Source: Nonomuraea guangzhouensis
GTDB lineage: Bacteria; Actinomycetota; Actinomycetes; Streptosporangiales; Streptosporangiaceae
Reading direction: 5' to 3'
Length of the DNA: 64,000 bases
NCBI RefSeq assembly: GCF_019396345.1
Contig: NZ_JAHKRM010000011.1
Location: 1-64,000, forward strand
In this document: one piece after another, positions 25,832 through 34,645 of the stretch
Position numbering within the stretch: the first letter of the stretch is position 1
Layout: every line of letters begins with the position of its first letter
Notes under the pieces: model-generated
What the model was told of the DNA's origin: nothing
What the model saw: the letters and a program-made list of their open reading frames with translations, nothing else
Database searches by the model: none
Position numbers and translations under genes: made by a program

Positions 25832-27226
25832 TCAGATCCCGATCTGCGCCTCGGGCTGCATCAGGCGGCGGGCCGCCTCGGTGATGGATCCCGACAAAGA
25901 CGGATAAACCGCGAAAGTGTGGGCCAGTTGGTCCACCGTGAGCCGCTGCTGCACCGCCACGGAGAGCGCCAGGATCAGCTCGGACGCCCTCGGCGCCACC
26001 ACCACGCCGCCCAGCACGATCCCGGTGTGCGGACGGCAGAACAGCTTGACGAAGCCGTCGTTGAACCCCTGCATCTTCGCCCGGGCATTGGTGGCCAGCG
26101 GCAGCTTGACCACGTTGGCCTCGATCTCGCCGGCCTCGATCGAGCGCTGCGCGACGCCGACCGCGGCGATCTCCGGGTCGGTGAAGATGTTGGAGGCCAC
26201 CGTGGCCAGGCGCAACGGCTGAACGGCCTCACCCAGCGCGTGCCAGACCCCGATGCGGCCCTGCATGGCGGCGACCGAGGCGAGCATGAGCACGCCGGTG
26301 CAGTCGCCCGCCGCGTAGACGCCCGGCGCGGAGGTGCGCGAGACCTTGTCGACCTTGATGAAGCCGTTTCTGTCGAGCTGGACCCCGGCCTCCTCCAGGC
26401 CGATGCCGCCCGTGTTGGGCACCATGCCGACCGTCATCAGCGCGTGGGAGCCCTCGGCCGTACGGCCGTCTTCGAGCGTGACCACGACGCCGTCGGCGGT
26501 CCGCTTGACGGAGGCGGCGCGCGAGCGGCCCATGACGTTCATGCCGCGGCGCCGGTAGACCTCTTCGAGGACCTCGGCGCCGTCGGCGTCCTCGTTGGGC
26601 ATCATCCGGTCCCGGCTGGAGACCAGCGTGACCTCGGCGCCCAGCGAACGGTAGGCGCCCGCGAACTCGGCGCCCGTCACCCCGGAGCCGACCACGATCA
26701 GATGCTCGGGCAGCGCGTCGAGGTCGTAGAGCTGGCGCCAGGTGAGCACGCGTTCGCCGTCGGGCTCGGCCCCCGGCAGGATGCGCGGCGTCGCGCCGGT
26801 CGCCACGATGACCACGTCGGCCTTGATCGCCCGGTCGCCCGCCTTGACCAGCTGCGGGTCGGCCAGCCGCCCGCGGGCCTTGATGATCTCGACGCCCTCG
26901 GCGGCCACCCGGGTCTCGATGTCGGCCGACTGGGCCTGTGCCAGCTCCTTGACCCGTTTGTTGACCAGCGGCAGGTCGACGCTCGCCACGCCGACGTCGC
27001 CGTCGAGCCCGCCGGTGAAACCGACGCCCAGCGAGGGCGCGTCGAGCAGGGCCTGCTTACGTACGGAGGTGGCGATGAGGGTCTTGGACGGCACGCAGTC
27101 GGTCAGCACGCACGCGCCGCCTGGTCCGTCCTGTTCGACCATGGTGACCTGCGCGCCTAGCTGCGCTGCCACCAGGGCCGCCTCGTAGCCGCCTGGTCCG
27201 CCACCGATGATCACGATCCTCGTCAC
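25832..27226 (-). CDS. LpdA-like NAD(P)H-quinone dehydrogenase / flavoprotein disulfide reductase
   Basis: The GTG at 27226, behind GGGAG, gives 464 aa beginning VTRIVIIGGGPGGYEAA, the FAD-binding GxGxxG. The redox-type pair Cys39-x4-Cys44 (ACVLTDCVPSK) is present. A second Rossmann motif (VVGSGVTGAEFA) binds NAD(P)H, and the C-terminal dimerisation domain is complete. The H-P-T-x-x-E dyad needed by lipoamide dehydrogenases is replaced by YPSLSGSITE, so it is unlikely to be an E3 enzyme. Actinobacterial LpdA proteins of this kind reduce quinones. It faces the GGCT gene across a 71-bp divergent promoter. Confidence 0.88.
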   Translation of the reverse strand: MTRIVIIGGGPGGYEAALVAAQLGAQVTMVEQDGPGGACVLTDCVPSKTLIATSVRKQALLDAPSLGVGFTGGLDGDVGVASVDLPLVNKRVKELAQAQSADIETRVAAEGVEIIKARGRLADPQLVKAGDRAIKADVVIVATGATPRILPGAEPDGERVLTWRQLYDLDALPEHLIVVGSGVTGAEFAGAYRSLGAEVTLVSSRDRMMPNEDADGAEVLEEVYRRRGMNVMGRSRAASVKRTADGVVVTLEDGRTAEGSHALMTVGMVPNTGGIGLEEAGVQLDRNGFIKVDKVSRTSAPGVYAAGDCTGVLMLASVAAMQGRIGVWHALGEAVQPLRLATVASNIFTDPEIAAVGVAQRSIEAGEIEANVVKLPLATNARAKMQGFNDGFVKLFCRPHTGIVLGGVVVAPRASELILALSVAVQQRLTVDQLAHTFAVYPSLSGSITEAARRLMQPEAQIGI

Positions 27227-27297
27227 GTGCCCATTCTCCCGCATGGCGCGCGCTGACGACGAACGGGGCGGCCTCTCGCCCGCTACTCTTATCTGCT

Positions 27298-27750
27298 GTG
27301 CCTGTATACGCGGCCTACGGCAGCAACATGGACCCCGAGCAGATGGCCATGCGCGCCCCTCATTCCCCGATCCGGGGTGTGGGCTGGCTGCAGGGTTGGC
27401 GCCTGACGTTCGGCGGCGACGACATCGGCTGGGAGGGCTCGCTCTCCACCATCGTCGAAGACCCCGACGAGCACGTGTTCGTCGTCCTCTACGACGTGCC
27501 CGAGTCGGACGCCAACTCGCTGGACCAGTGGGAGGGCGCCGTCCGCGGTCTTTACCACAAGGTGCGGCTGCGGGTGCAGACCCTCGACGGCGAGCAGGTG
27601 GCCTGGTTCTACGTGCTCGACGGCTACGAGGGCGGCCTGCCTTCCGCCCGCTACCTGGGCATCCTGGCCGACGCCGCCGAGCGCGCGGGCGCCCCCGACG
27701 ACTACGTCAAGGAGCTGCGGGGACGCCCCTGCAGGTCGATCGGCGACTAG
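27298..27750 (+). CDS. Gamma-glutamylcyclotransferase-like protein
   Basis: The 150-aa product starts MPVYAAYGSNMDPEQM from a GTG. Y-G-S-N-M is the substrate-binding signature of the GGCT/AIG2 fold, and the length is normal for the family. These enzymes form 5-oxoproline from gamma-glutamyl compounds. The likely catalytic acid lies in the DQWEGAV segment, though I cannot fix it exactly. The gene is divergent from the LpdA-like gene. Its TAG overlaps the TAG of the convergent transporter gene within CTAG. Confidence 0.85.
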   Translation: MPVYAAYGSNMDPEQMAMRAPHSPIRGVGWLQGWRLTFGGDDIGWEGSLSTIVEDPDEHVFVVLYDVPESDANSLDQWEGAVRGLYHKVRLRVQTLDGEQVAWFYVLDGYEGGLPSARYLGILADAAERAGAPDDYVKELRGRPCRSIGD

Positions 27751-29051
27751 CTCAGCGGCTGGTCCTTGGTCTCCTTCAGCGCGAAGACATAGACCAGCGT
27801 GGAGACCAGGGCGAGCGCCGACATATACCACGGGAAGAGTCCCGAGTTGCCCGCGTCCTTCAGCGCCGTGCCGATGAGCGGCGCGGTGCCGCCGAAGATC
27901 GCGACGGTCAGCGAGTACGGGAAGCCCGCCCCCGCCGCCCGCACCCGGGTCGGGAAGAGCTCGGAGTTGACCGCGGCCGAGACCGAGGTGAAGCAGCCGA
28001 GGAAGATCATGCCGAGGCACTGGATGAACAGCAGGCTGGAGAAGGAGTTCGTCAGCATGCCGAGCAGCGGCACCGGCAGGATCGTGAACGCCAGGCCGAA
28101 GGTGATCAGCATGGGCCGGCGCCCGATCCGGTCCGAGAGCATGCCGAGCAGCGGCTGCAGGAACATGAAGAAGACCAGCGAGATCGTGCTGACCGTGAGC
28201 GACTCGCCCTTGTCGAAGCTCACGTTCTGCTGGGCGTAGGTCGGCAGGAAGGTCGTCCAGGTGTAGTAGGCGACCGTGCCCGCCACGGTGATACCGACGA
28301 TCAACGCGGCCTTGGTCGGGTAACGGACCAGGAACTCGAACAGGCCAGGACGCTCCGCCTTGCCCTCCTGGATCTCGCTGACCACCGCGCTGGTCTCCTC
28401 GGCGCCCTTGCGGATCCACAGGCCCACGAGGCTGATGACCGCGCCGACGACGAACGGGATGCGCCAGCCGTAGGAGTTCATGTCGGCTTCGACGAGGGTG
28501 GCGGCCAGCAGCGCGGCCAGGCCGGAGGCGAGAAGCTGGCCGATGGTGGTGCTGACGTACTGGAAGCTCGAGAACAACCCGCGGCGCCCGGGAGGTGCCG
28601 ACTCGACCAGGAACGTGGTGGCCGCGGCGAACTCGCCGCCGACCGAGAGTCCCTGGATGAGCCGCGCCAGCGTCAGGATGATCGGCGCGAGCACGCCCGC
28701 CGCCTCGTACGTCGGCGTGATCGCCAGCAGCAGCGAGCCGCCGCCCATCAGAATGATCGTGAACGTCATCGCAGCCTTACGGCCGTACCGGTCGGCGAAC
28801 GCGCCCACCAGCAGGCCGCCCAGCGGGCGCATGAAGAAACCGACCGCGAACACCGCGAAGGCGCTCAGCACCGGGACCAGACTGTTCGTGCCGGACTTGG
28901 GGAAGATCTGCTCGGCGAAGTAGACGGTCAGGAAGCTGTATGTGTACCAGTCGAACCACTCGACGACGTTGCCGATGCTGGCCGCCATGAGCTGGCGGAC
29001 ACGGCTCTTGGGAATGCCGACTGGGGATGAGGCCACGGGGGAAGTAGCCAC
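27747..29051 (-). CDS. MHS-family MFS transporter (organic acid:proton symporter type)
   Basis: The 434-aa protein has about 12 membrane helices and the metabolite:H+ symporter hallmarks: NVVEWFDWYTYSF at the N terminus, GAFADRYGRKAAM in loop 2-3 and R-x-x-Q-G-L-S-x-G-G-E. The family includes KgtP and ShiA, importers of ketoglutarate, shikimate, proline or betaines; the substrate cannot be read from sequence. The GTG at 29051 follows AAGGAG. It is divergent from the Lrp-type regulator, which probably controls it. Confidence 0.9.
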   Translation of the reverse strand: MATSPVASSPVGIPKSRVRQLMAASIGNVVEWFDWYTYSFLTVYFAEQIFPKSGTNSLVPVLSAFAVFAVGFFMRPLGGLLVGAFADRYGRKAAMTFTIILMGGGSLLLAITPTYEAAGVLAPIILTLARLIQGLSVGGEFAAATTFLVESAPPGRRGLFSSFQYVSTTIGQLLASGLAALLAATLVEADMNSYGWRIPFVVGAVISLVGLWIRKGAEETSAVVSEIQEGKAERPGLFEFLVRYPTKAALIVGITVAGTVAYYTWTTFLPTYAQQNVSFDKGESLTVSTISLVFFMFLQPLLGMLSDRIGRRPMLITFGLAFTILPVPLLGMLTNSFSSLLFIQCLGMIFLGCFTSVSAAVNSELFPTRVRAAGAGFPYSLTVAIFGGTAPLIGTALKDAGNSGLFPWYMSALALVSTLVYVFALKETKDQPLS

Positions 29052-29086
29052 GGGGGCTCCTTTGCTGACAACTGCGATGATGGCTT

Positions 29087-29116
29087 ACTGTGCATTCGGG
29101 CGACCGAAACAGTCAA
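29087..29116 (-). promoter_or_regulatory. Candidate promoter/operator of the MHS transporter
   Basis: On the minus strand, TTGACT (29111-29116) is 18 bp from CACAGT (29087-29092). Inside the spacer is the palindrome TTCGG-GCGA-CCGAA (29095-29108). It is placed well for an operator of the divergent Lrp-type regulator. Confidence 0.4.
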
Positions 29117-29161
29117 ATGCCTCGCCACATATTTACAAACCCGACATAGAGACGGCTCCCT

Positions 29162-30142
29162 GTGGATGTTCTCGACCGGCGCCTGGTCGCCGCCCTCCAG
29201 ATCAGCCCCCGCGCGGCGTGGGGCGAGATCGCCAGGGCCGTCGACGAGCACGAGCGCACGGTCGCGCGCCGGTTGCAGCGGCTGATGGCCGATGGCATGG
29301 TGCGCGTCACCGCGATCTATGACGACCTGCGTTCGGGCCACGGGCGACCCGTGCACCTGCACGTCCAGGTCCGTCCCGGTGCGGCGGCGCAGGTCGCCAA
29401 GGCGCTGGCCGACCGGCCCGACACGCGCTCGGTCTACTCGCTGACCGGAGCCGCCGACCTCGCCTGCGAGCTGGTCGCCCGGACGCGTGAGGAGCTGCAC
29501 GACATCCTCACCGCGGAGATCAGCGAGATCGACGGGGTGCTGCAGACACAGACGCAGGTCGTGCTCCACACGTTCAGGACCGTGGCCGAATGGCACGCGC
29601 CCTACCTCAGCGAGCAGGAGGCGGCCCAGCTCCGCCCGGCCATGCTCCATGATCCCCTTCCCGATCAGGACGGTCTGTCACCTCTGGAGCAGGAGATCGC
29701 CGAGCTGCTGGCCGGTGACGGCAGGATCGCCTTCACCGCGATCGCCGAGCGGCTGGACATCTCCGTGCCCACCGCGCGCCGACGGGTGTCCTCGCTGCTC
29801 GAACGGCGGGTGCTGCTGCTGCGGGCCGAGGTCGAGCCCGCGCTGCTCGGCCTGGAGGTGGAGGGCAAGCTCTGGCTCAAGGTCCGCCCGTACGGCCTCG
29901 ACCGGGTCGGCCAGACACTAGCGGCGCACCCCAGCGTGCGTTACTGCGCGGCCACCTCGGGCACGCATTCTCTGATCGTCCAGGTCGCGGTGGCCCATGA
30001 GGCCGACCTCTACCGTTTCCTGACCGGTGTCGTCGGCCCCCTCGACGAGGTCACCGACTTGGACGTCACCCTGATCACCCGCGCCTACAAGCGCGGTCAC
30101 CTCCGCAAGTCCGGCCTGCTCACCCTGGAGAGGACCCCATGA
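29162..30142 (+). CDS. Double Lrp/AsnC-family transcriptional regulator
   Basis: At 326 aa this is twice the size of a normal Lrp. Two Lrp/AsnC units are fused: helix-turn-helix at about 5-50 (LVAALQISPRAAWGEIARAV) with an effector-binding RAM-like domain, then a second helix-turn-helix at about 180-225 (EIAELLAGDGRIAFTAIAERL) with its own RAM domain. Such regulators bind DNA and sense amino acids or related metabolites. It is divergent from the MHS transporter, and its stop overlaps the M20 peptidase start in ATGA, so those two are probably its targets. Start is GTG. Confidence 0.9.
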   Translation: MDVLDRRLVAALQISPRAAWGEIARAVDEHERTVARRLQRLMADGMVRVTAIYDDLRSGHGRPVHLHVQVRPGAAAQVAKALADRPDTRSVYSLTGAADLACELVARTREELHDILTAEISEIDGVLQTQTQVVLHTFRTVAEWHAPYLSEQEAAQLRPAMLHDPLPDQDGLSPLEQEIAELLAGDGRIAFTAIAERLDISVPTARRRVSSLLERRVLLLRAEVEPALLGLEVEGKLWLKVRPYGLDRVGQTLAAHPSVRYCAATSGTHSLIVQVAVAHEADLYRFLTGVVGPLDEVTDLDVTLITRAYKRGHLRKSGLLTLERTP

Positions 30143-31443
30143 CGCCCGCTGAGAACGAAGTCGCCGACCTCTGCGCCGAACTGATCCGCGTCGACAGCAG
30201 CAACTACGGGGACGGCAGCGGCCCCGGCGAGCGGGCCGCCGCCGAGGCCGTCATGGCCAGGCTGGACGAGGTCGGCATCGAGGCCACCTACATCGAGAGC
30301 GAGCCGGGCCGGGGCAACGTCATCACTCGCGTCGAAGGCGCCGACCCGTCGCTGCCCGCGCTCCTGGTCCACGGCCACCTGGACGTGGTGCCCGCCAACG
30401 CGGCCGACTGGTCCGTCGACCCGTTCGCCGGCGAGGTGCGTGACGGCTACATCTGGGGCCGGGGCGCGGTGGACATGAAGGACATGGACGCGATGATGCT
30501 GGCCGTACTCCGGCAGCTCACCCGCGAGGGGCGCAAGCCGCGCCGCGACCTGGTCTTCGCCTGGCTCGCCGACGAGGAGGCGGGCGGCACGTACGGCGCC
30601 AAGCACCTCACCAAGCACCACCCCGAGCTGTTCGAGGGCGTCACCGAGGCGATCAGCGAGGTGGGCGGCTACTCCCTGGAGGTCGACCCGTCGCTGCGGC
30701 TCTACCTGATCGAGACCGCGCAGAAGGGCCTCGGCTGGATGAAGCTCATCGCCGACGGCACCGCCGGGCACGGCTCGATGCTCAACACCGACAACGCGGT
30801 CACCGAGGTGGCCAAGGCCGTGGCCAGGATCGGCGCCCACGAGTGGCCGATCACCCTCACCCCGACGGTCCGCCAGTTCCTCACCGAGGTCGCGGACGCG
30901 TTCGGCCTGCCCTTCGACGAGGACGACCCGGCGCCCCTGCTGGACAAGCTCGGGCCGCTCGTCCGCTTCGTCGGCGCCACCCTGAACCACACCGCCAACC
31001 CGACCCAGCTCAACGCCGGCTACAAGTCGAACGTCATCCCCGGCCAGGCCACGGCCGTGATCGACGGCCGCTTCCTGCCCGGCCACGAGGACGAGTTCTT
31101 CAAGACCATCGACTCGCTGATCGGGCCGGGCGTACGCCGTGAGTTCGTGCACCACGACATCGCGCTGGAGACCACGTTCGACGGCGCCCTGGTCGAGTCG
31201 ATGATCGCGGCGCTGAAGGCCGAGGACCCGGCCGCGCGGGCCGTGCCCTACTGCATGTCCGGCGGCACCGACAACAAGACGTTCTTCGCCGATCTGGGCG
31301 TGCGCGGGTTCGGGTTCGTGCCGCTGCGGCTGCCCGGGGACATGGACTTCGCGTCGATGTTCCACGGCGTGGACGAGCGGGTGCCGGTGGACGCCCTTCA
31401 GTTCGGGGTACGGGTGCTCGACAGGCTCCTCCTAAACTACTGA
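30139..31443 (+). CDS. M20 family metallopeptidase
   Basis: The 434-aa protein is a zinc-dependent M20/M28-fold peptidase: HGHLDVVP (metal His and Asp), GRGAVDMKDM (bridging Asp), ADEEAGG (catalytic Glu-Glu), and C-terminal HGVDERVP (last metal His). These features fit dipeptidase/ArgE/DapE-like enzymes, and the substrate is open. Translation is coupled to the Lrp-type regulator by a 4-bp overlap. With the MHS transporter this suggests uptake and hydrolysis of a peptide-like or N-acylated compound under Lrp control. Confidence 0.9.
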   Translation: MTPAENEVADLCAELIRVDSSNYGDGSGPGERAAAEAVMARLDEVGIEATYIESEPGRGNVITRVEGADPSLPALLVHGHLDVVPANAADWSVDPFAGEVRDGYIWGRGAVDMKDMDAMMLAVLRQLTREGRKPRRDLVFAWLADEEAGGTYGAKHLTKHHPELFEGVTEAISEVGGYSLEVDPSLRLYLIETAQKGLGWMKLIADGTAGHGSMLNTDNAVTEVAKAVARIGAHEWPITLTPTVRQFLTEVADAFGLPFDEDDPAPLLDKLGPLVRFVGATLNHTANPTQLNAGYKSNVIPGQATAVIDGRFLPGHEDEFFKTIDSLIGPGVRREFVHHDIALETTFDGALVESMIAALKAEDPAARAVPYCMSGGTDNKTFFADLGVRGFGFVPLRLPGDMDFASMFHGVDERVPVDALQFGVRVLDRLLLNY

Positions 31444-31444
31444 C

Positions 31445-32248
31445 GTGAGCAACGACCCGTACACCCTGGCCAGAGCGGCTGCCGACGCGCTGAGGAGCGC
31501 GTCCGGCCTCGACACCTTCGACGTGGCCCTCGTCATGGGGTCCGGCTGGGTGCCGGCCGCCGACGCGATCGGCGAGACGGTCACGGAGATCCCCTTCACC
31601 GACCTGCCCGGCTTCTCGGCTCCGGCCGTGGCCGGGCACGGCGGCAAGATCCGGGTCATCCGCACCCCCGGCGGACGGCACGCGCTCGTCTTCCTCGGCC
31701 GCAGCCATCTCTACGAGGGCCGCGGGGTCGACTCCGTCGTCCACGGCGTACGCACCGCGGCCGCCGCGGGCGTCGGCACGATCGTGCTGACCAACGCGGC
31801 GGGCGGTCTGCGCCCCGAGACGCAGCAGGTCGGCGACCCGGTGCTGATCAGCGACCACATCAACATGACCGGTGCCAACCCGATCACCGGCACCACGTTC
31901 ATCGACCTCACCGAGGTCTACTCGCGGCGGCTGCGGGCGCTCGTCCACGAGGTCGACCCGACCATCTCCGAGGGCGTCTACGTGGCCTTCCGCGGCCCGA
32001 CCTACGAGACGCCCGCCGAGATCCGCATGCTGCGCACGCTGGGCGGCGACCTGATCGGCATGTCCACCGTCCTTGAGGCCATCGCGGCCCGTGAGGCCGG
32101 TCTCGACGTGCTGGGCGTCTCCCTGGTCACCAACCCGGGGGCGGGGCTGGCGGACGAGCCGCTCAACCACGAAGAGGTCCTGCAGGTCGGCCGCGAGACG
32201 GCGGCCCGCATGGGCACGCTGCTGTCCAAGATCGTGGACCGGCTCTGA
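31445..32248 (+). CDS. punA: Purine-nucleoside phosphorylase
   Basis: The 267-aa protein is a trimeric (human-type) PNP: VMGSGW at the phosphate site, GRSHLYEG, TNAAGGL, YVAFRGPTYETPAEIRML, and GMSTVLEAIAAREAG (substrate loop), ending with the TNPGAG and N-H-E-E motifs. It splits inosine and guanosine and their deoxy forms with phosphate into base and (deoxy)ribose-1-phosphate. Its GTG is one base after the M20 stop. The sugar mutase downstream could use its product. Confidence 0.94.
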   Translation: MSNDPYTLARAAADALRSASGLDTFDVALVMGSGWVPAADAIGETVTEIPFTDLPGFSAPAVAGHGGKIRVIRTPGGRHALVFLGRSHLYEGRGVDSVVHGVRTAAAAGVGTIVLTNAAGGLRPETQQVGDPVLISDHINMTGANPITGTTFIDLTEVYSRRLRALVHEVDPTISEGVYVAFRGPTYETPAEIRMLRTLGGDLIGMSTVLEAIAAREAGLDVLGVSLVTNPGAGLADEPLNHEEVLQVGRETAARMGTLLSKIVDRL

Positions 32249-32281
32249 CCGGCGACCCGGCTCCCCCGTCCCGCGTGATCT

Positions 32282-32305
32282 CGCCGACCTGACTCGTGAG
32301 GCCCG
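32282..32305 (+). repeat. Upstream copy of the first codons of the phospho-sugar mutase gene
   Basis: This 24-bp stretch matches 32460-32483, inside the 5' end of the mutase gene, with three transitions. In one frame it reads A-D-L-T-R-E-A-R, against A-D-L-A-R-E-A-R at the true N terminus. It looks like a relic of duplication of the gene's 5' end. Confidence 0.6.
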
Positions 32306-32308
32306 ACC

Positions 32309-32458
32309 GTGACCACTGATCCGACCCCCGCCGCCTCCCCTGACCGACCCTCCCCTGACCGACCCGGCTGGGCCGCCTCTGACCAGCCCGGCTGGGCCTT
32401 CCCGGGCCAGCCCGGCTGGGACTCCCCTGACCAGCCCGACCCGCGAGGCCGGCAGTGA
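32309..32458 (+). CDS. Small leader-like ORF with Pro-Gly-Trp repeats, coupled to the mutase gene
   Basis: A GTG at 32309, with GTGAGG 7 nt upstream, opens a 49-codon frame whose TGA overlaps the mutase GTG in GTGA. The peptide is hydrophilic and dominated by DQPGW-type octapeptide repeats. The overlap would couple translation of the mutase to this frame. I know no homologue. It may be a true small protein or a translated leader; only the coupling and ribosome site argue for expression. Confidence 0.4.
   Translation: MTTDPTPAASPDRPSPDRPGWAASDQPGWAFPGQPGWDSPDQPDPRGRQ
32354..32440 (+). repeat. 24-bp tandem repeats (three full copies plus a part)
   Basis: Units at 32354-32377, 32378-32401, 32402-32425 and a partial one at 32426-32440 share the core GACCAGCCCGGCTGGG. 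The 24-bp period keeps the reading frame of the small ORF, so copy-number change would not break it. Confidence 0.8.
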
Positions 32459-34089
32459 GCGCCGACCTGGCCCGCGAGGCCCGTCTCTGGCTGGCCCAGG
32501 ATCCCGATCCCGAGACCAGGGCCGAGCTGTCGGCCCTGCTCGAATCCGGCGATGACGAGGCGCTGCGTGACCGCTTCGGCGCCCGGCTCGAGTTCGGTAC
32601 GGCCGGCCTGCGCGGCGAGCTGGGCACCGGCCCCAACCGGATGAACCGGGTGACCGTCATGCGGGCCGCGGCGGGTCTGGCCAAGGTGCTCGGCCCCGGC
32701 AGGCACGTCGTCATCGGCTATGACGCCCGCCACAAGTCCGACCTGTTCGCCCGCGACACCGCGGCCGTGCTGACCGGTGCCGGGCTGCACGCCTCGCTGC
32801 TCCCCTGCCCGCTGCCGACCCCCGTGCTGGCCTTCGCCGTCCGCCACCTCGGCGCCGACGCCGGGGTGACGGTCACCGCCAGCCACAACCCGCCGCGCGA
32901 CAACGGCTACAAGGTCTACTGGGGCGACGGCTCCCAGATCGTGCCGCCGATCGACGCCGAGATCTCCGCCGCCATCGAGGCGGTGGGCCGCGTCGACGAG
33001 TTGCCGCTCGACGGACCCGGCACGCTCACCGAGCTGGGCGAGAGCATCATCGACGACTACATCGACGCGGTGACCGCGCTGCCGCTCGGCGACGCGCGCG
33101 AGCTGCGGGTCGCCTACACGCCGCTGCACGGCGTCGGATCGGCCACGCTGACCGGCGCGTTCCTGGCCGCCGGGTTCGAGAGCCCGATGGCCGTCGAGGA
33201 GCAGCGCAATCCCGACCCCGAGTTCCCGACGGTGGCGTTCCCCAACCCGGAGGAGCCGGGCGCGATCGACCTGGCCGTGGCGCTGGCCGTCAAGATCAAC
33301 GCCGATGTGGTGCTGGCCAACGACCCCGACGCCGACCGCTGCGCCGTGGCCGTGCCGCTGGGCGACGGCTCCTGGCGCATGCTGACCGGTGACGAGGTGG
33401 GCGGCCTGCTGGCCGAGCACGTGATCACGCACACGTCCGGCGATCGCATGGTGGCCACCACGATCGTCTCCTCGACGCTGCTCAGCAAGATCGCCGCCGC
33501 CCACGGTGTCCGCTACGGCGAGACGCTGACCGGCTTCAAGTGGATCATCAAAGCGGGCCCCGGGCTGGTCTTCGGGTACGAGGAAGCGATCGGCTACAGC
33601 GTCGGCTCCGACGCCGGGCTGCCGGTCCACGACAAGGACGGCATCGGCGCCGCCCTGACCGTGGCCGGCATCGCCGCGGCGGCCAAGCGCGCCGGTCGGA
33701 CCCTGCTCGACCTGCTCGACGACCAGGCCAGGCGTTACGGGCTGCACGCGACCGCGCAGCTGTCCGTCCGGGTCGACGACCTGTCGCTCATCGCCGGCGC
33801 CATGGCCCGGCTGCGCGCCGACCCCCCGGCCGCGCTCGGCGGGCGCGCGGTCGAGCGGGCCGACGATCTGCGCCTGGGTGACGGCGGGCTGCCGCCTACC
33901 GACGGGCTGCGCTACACGCTGTCCGGCGACGCCCGGGTGGTGGTCCGGCCTTCGGGGACCGAGCCCAAGCTCAAGTGCTACCTGGAGGTGGTCGTGCCGG
34001 TGACCGGGCCGGTGGGTGATGCCCGGGCGCTGGCCGTACGAGAGCTCGACGCCCTGAAAGCCGACGTCGGCGCCGCACTCGGCCTCTAG
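32455..34089 (+). CDS. Phospho-sugar mutase (phosphomannomutase/phosphoglucomutase family)
   Basis: The 544-aa alpha-D-phosphohexomutase family protein has the phosphoserine loop TASHNPP with Ser143, the metal loop NDPDADRCAV, the sugar loop GYEEAIGYS and the C-terminal phosphate-binding RPSGTEPKLK. It shifts a phosphate between C1 and C6 (or C5) of sugars. Members of this long subfamily include phosphopentomutase-like enzymes. Its place directly after punA and near deoA, add and cdd suggests it may convert (deoxy)ribose-1-phosphate to the 5-phosphate; that is inference. The GTG start overlaps the stop of the small ORF. Confidence 0.92.
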   Translation: MSADLAREARLWLAQDPDPETRAELSALLESGDDEALRDRFGARLEFGTAGLRGELGTGPNRMNRVTVMRAAAGLAKVLGPGRHVVIGYDARHKSDLFARDTAAVLTGAGLHASLLPCPLPTPVLAFAVRHLGADAGVTVTASHNPPRDNGYKVYWGDGSQIVPPIDAEISAAIEAVGRVDELPLDGPGTLTELGESIIDDYIDAVTALPLGDARELRVAYTPLHGVGSATLTGAFLAAGFESPMAVEEQRNPDPEFPTVAFPNPEEPGAIDLAVALAVKINADVVLANDPDADRCAVAVPLGDGSWRMLTGDEVGGLLAEHVITHTSGDRMVATTIVSSTLLSKIAAAHGVRYGETLTGFKWIIKAGPGLVFGYEEAIGYSVGSDAGLPVHDKDGIGAALTVAGIAAAAKRAGRTLLDLLDDQARRYGLHATAQLSVRVDDLSLIAGAMARLRADPPAALGGRAVERADDLRLGDGGLPPTDGLRYTLSGDARVVVRPSGTEPKLKCYLEVVVPVTGPVGDARALAVRELDALKADVGAALGL

Positions 34090-34106
34090 GCACCACCCCG
34101 GCATCG

Positions 34107-34592
34107 TCAGGCCAGGCGGAACTCCAGGTCGGTGTCCCAGTTGCCGGGGTCGGGCTCGACGCGCGGGTCCGTCTGGTAGAGCTCCAGGCGGCAGCCCCAG
34201 TGCTCGGTGTCGCCGTCGCGCGTCATGTCCCACTTGAGGCCCTGCTTGTCCGCCCAGAGCAGGAGGTTCTCGATGACGCCGACGAGCTGGTCGGGGTGGC
34301 CGTGGTGGCGTACCGTCGCGTAGCGGCCGGCCGGCAGGTGAGCGGCGAAGATGTCATGCTCGCCCGCCACCGGGGCCGCGACCGGCACGCCCGCCTCGAC
34401 CTCCAGCCGGTCGGCCGGCATGTCGATGGCGAGGTATCTGAGGAACGGCGCCCCGGCGGGTGCCACGCCCCGCTCGGCCAGCCAGCCGATCAGCTCGCCG
34501 ATGCGGTCGGCCACCAGACCGAAGGTGGTCATGCTGATGGTCCTGCGGATCCCCACGTAGGGGCGGTCGGGATGGTCAATGATGTGCGGCAT
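34107..34592 (-). CDS. GyrI-like small-molecule-binding domain protein
   Basis: The ATG at 34592, behind GGAGGG with 7 nt spacing, gives 161 aa starting MPHIIDHPDRPYVGIRR. The protein is a stand-alone effector-binding domain of the GyrI/BmrR-C type: paired beta-alpha-beta units, V-A-A-P-V-A-G strand, and the typical H-L-P-A-G-R-Y-A-T-V segment. It has no DNA-binding part. Stand-alone members bind or hydrolyse small hydrophobic compounds. It lies downstream of a MerR regulator that ends in the same kind of domain, so both may handle one ligand. Confidence 0.8.
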   Translation of the reverse strand: MPHIIDHPDRPYVGIRRTISMTTFGLVADRIGELIGWLAERGVAPAGAPFLRYLAIDMPADRLEVEAGVPVAAPVAGEHDIFAAHLPAGRYATVRHHGHPDQLVGVIENLLLWADKQGLKWDMTRDGDTEHWGCRLELYQTDPRVEPDPGNWDTDLEFRLA

Positions 34593-34645
34593 AGTTCTGC
34601 CCTCCTTCACTTACCTAGACGATCCGGGCCCCCGAAACTCATCGG

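Noticed and set aside
25778..27160. Long plus-strand frame opposite the LpdA-like gene
   Set aside because: His/Arg/Gly-rich shadow; it starts inside the terminator hairpin and the opposite strand is a complete flavoprotein.
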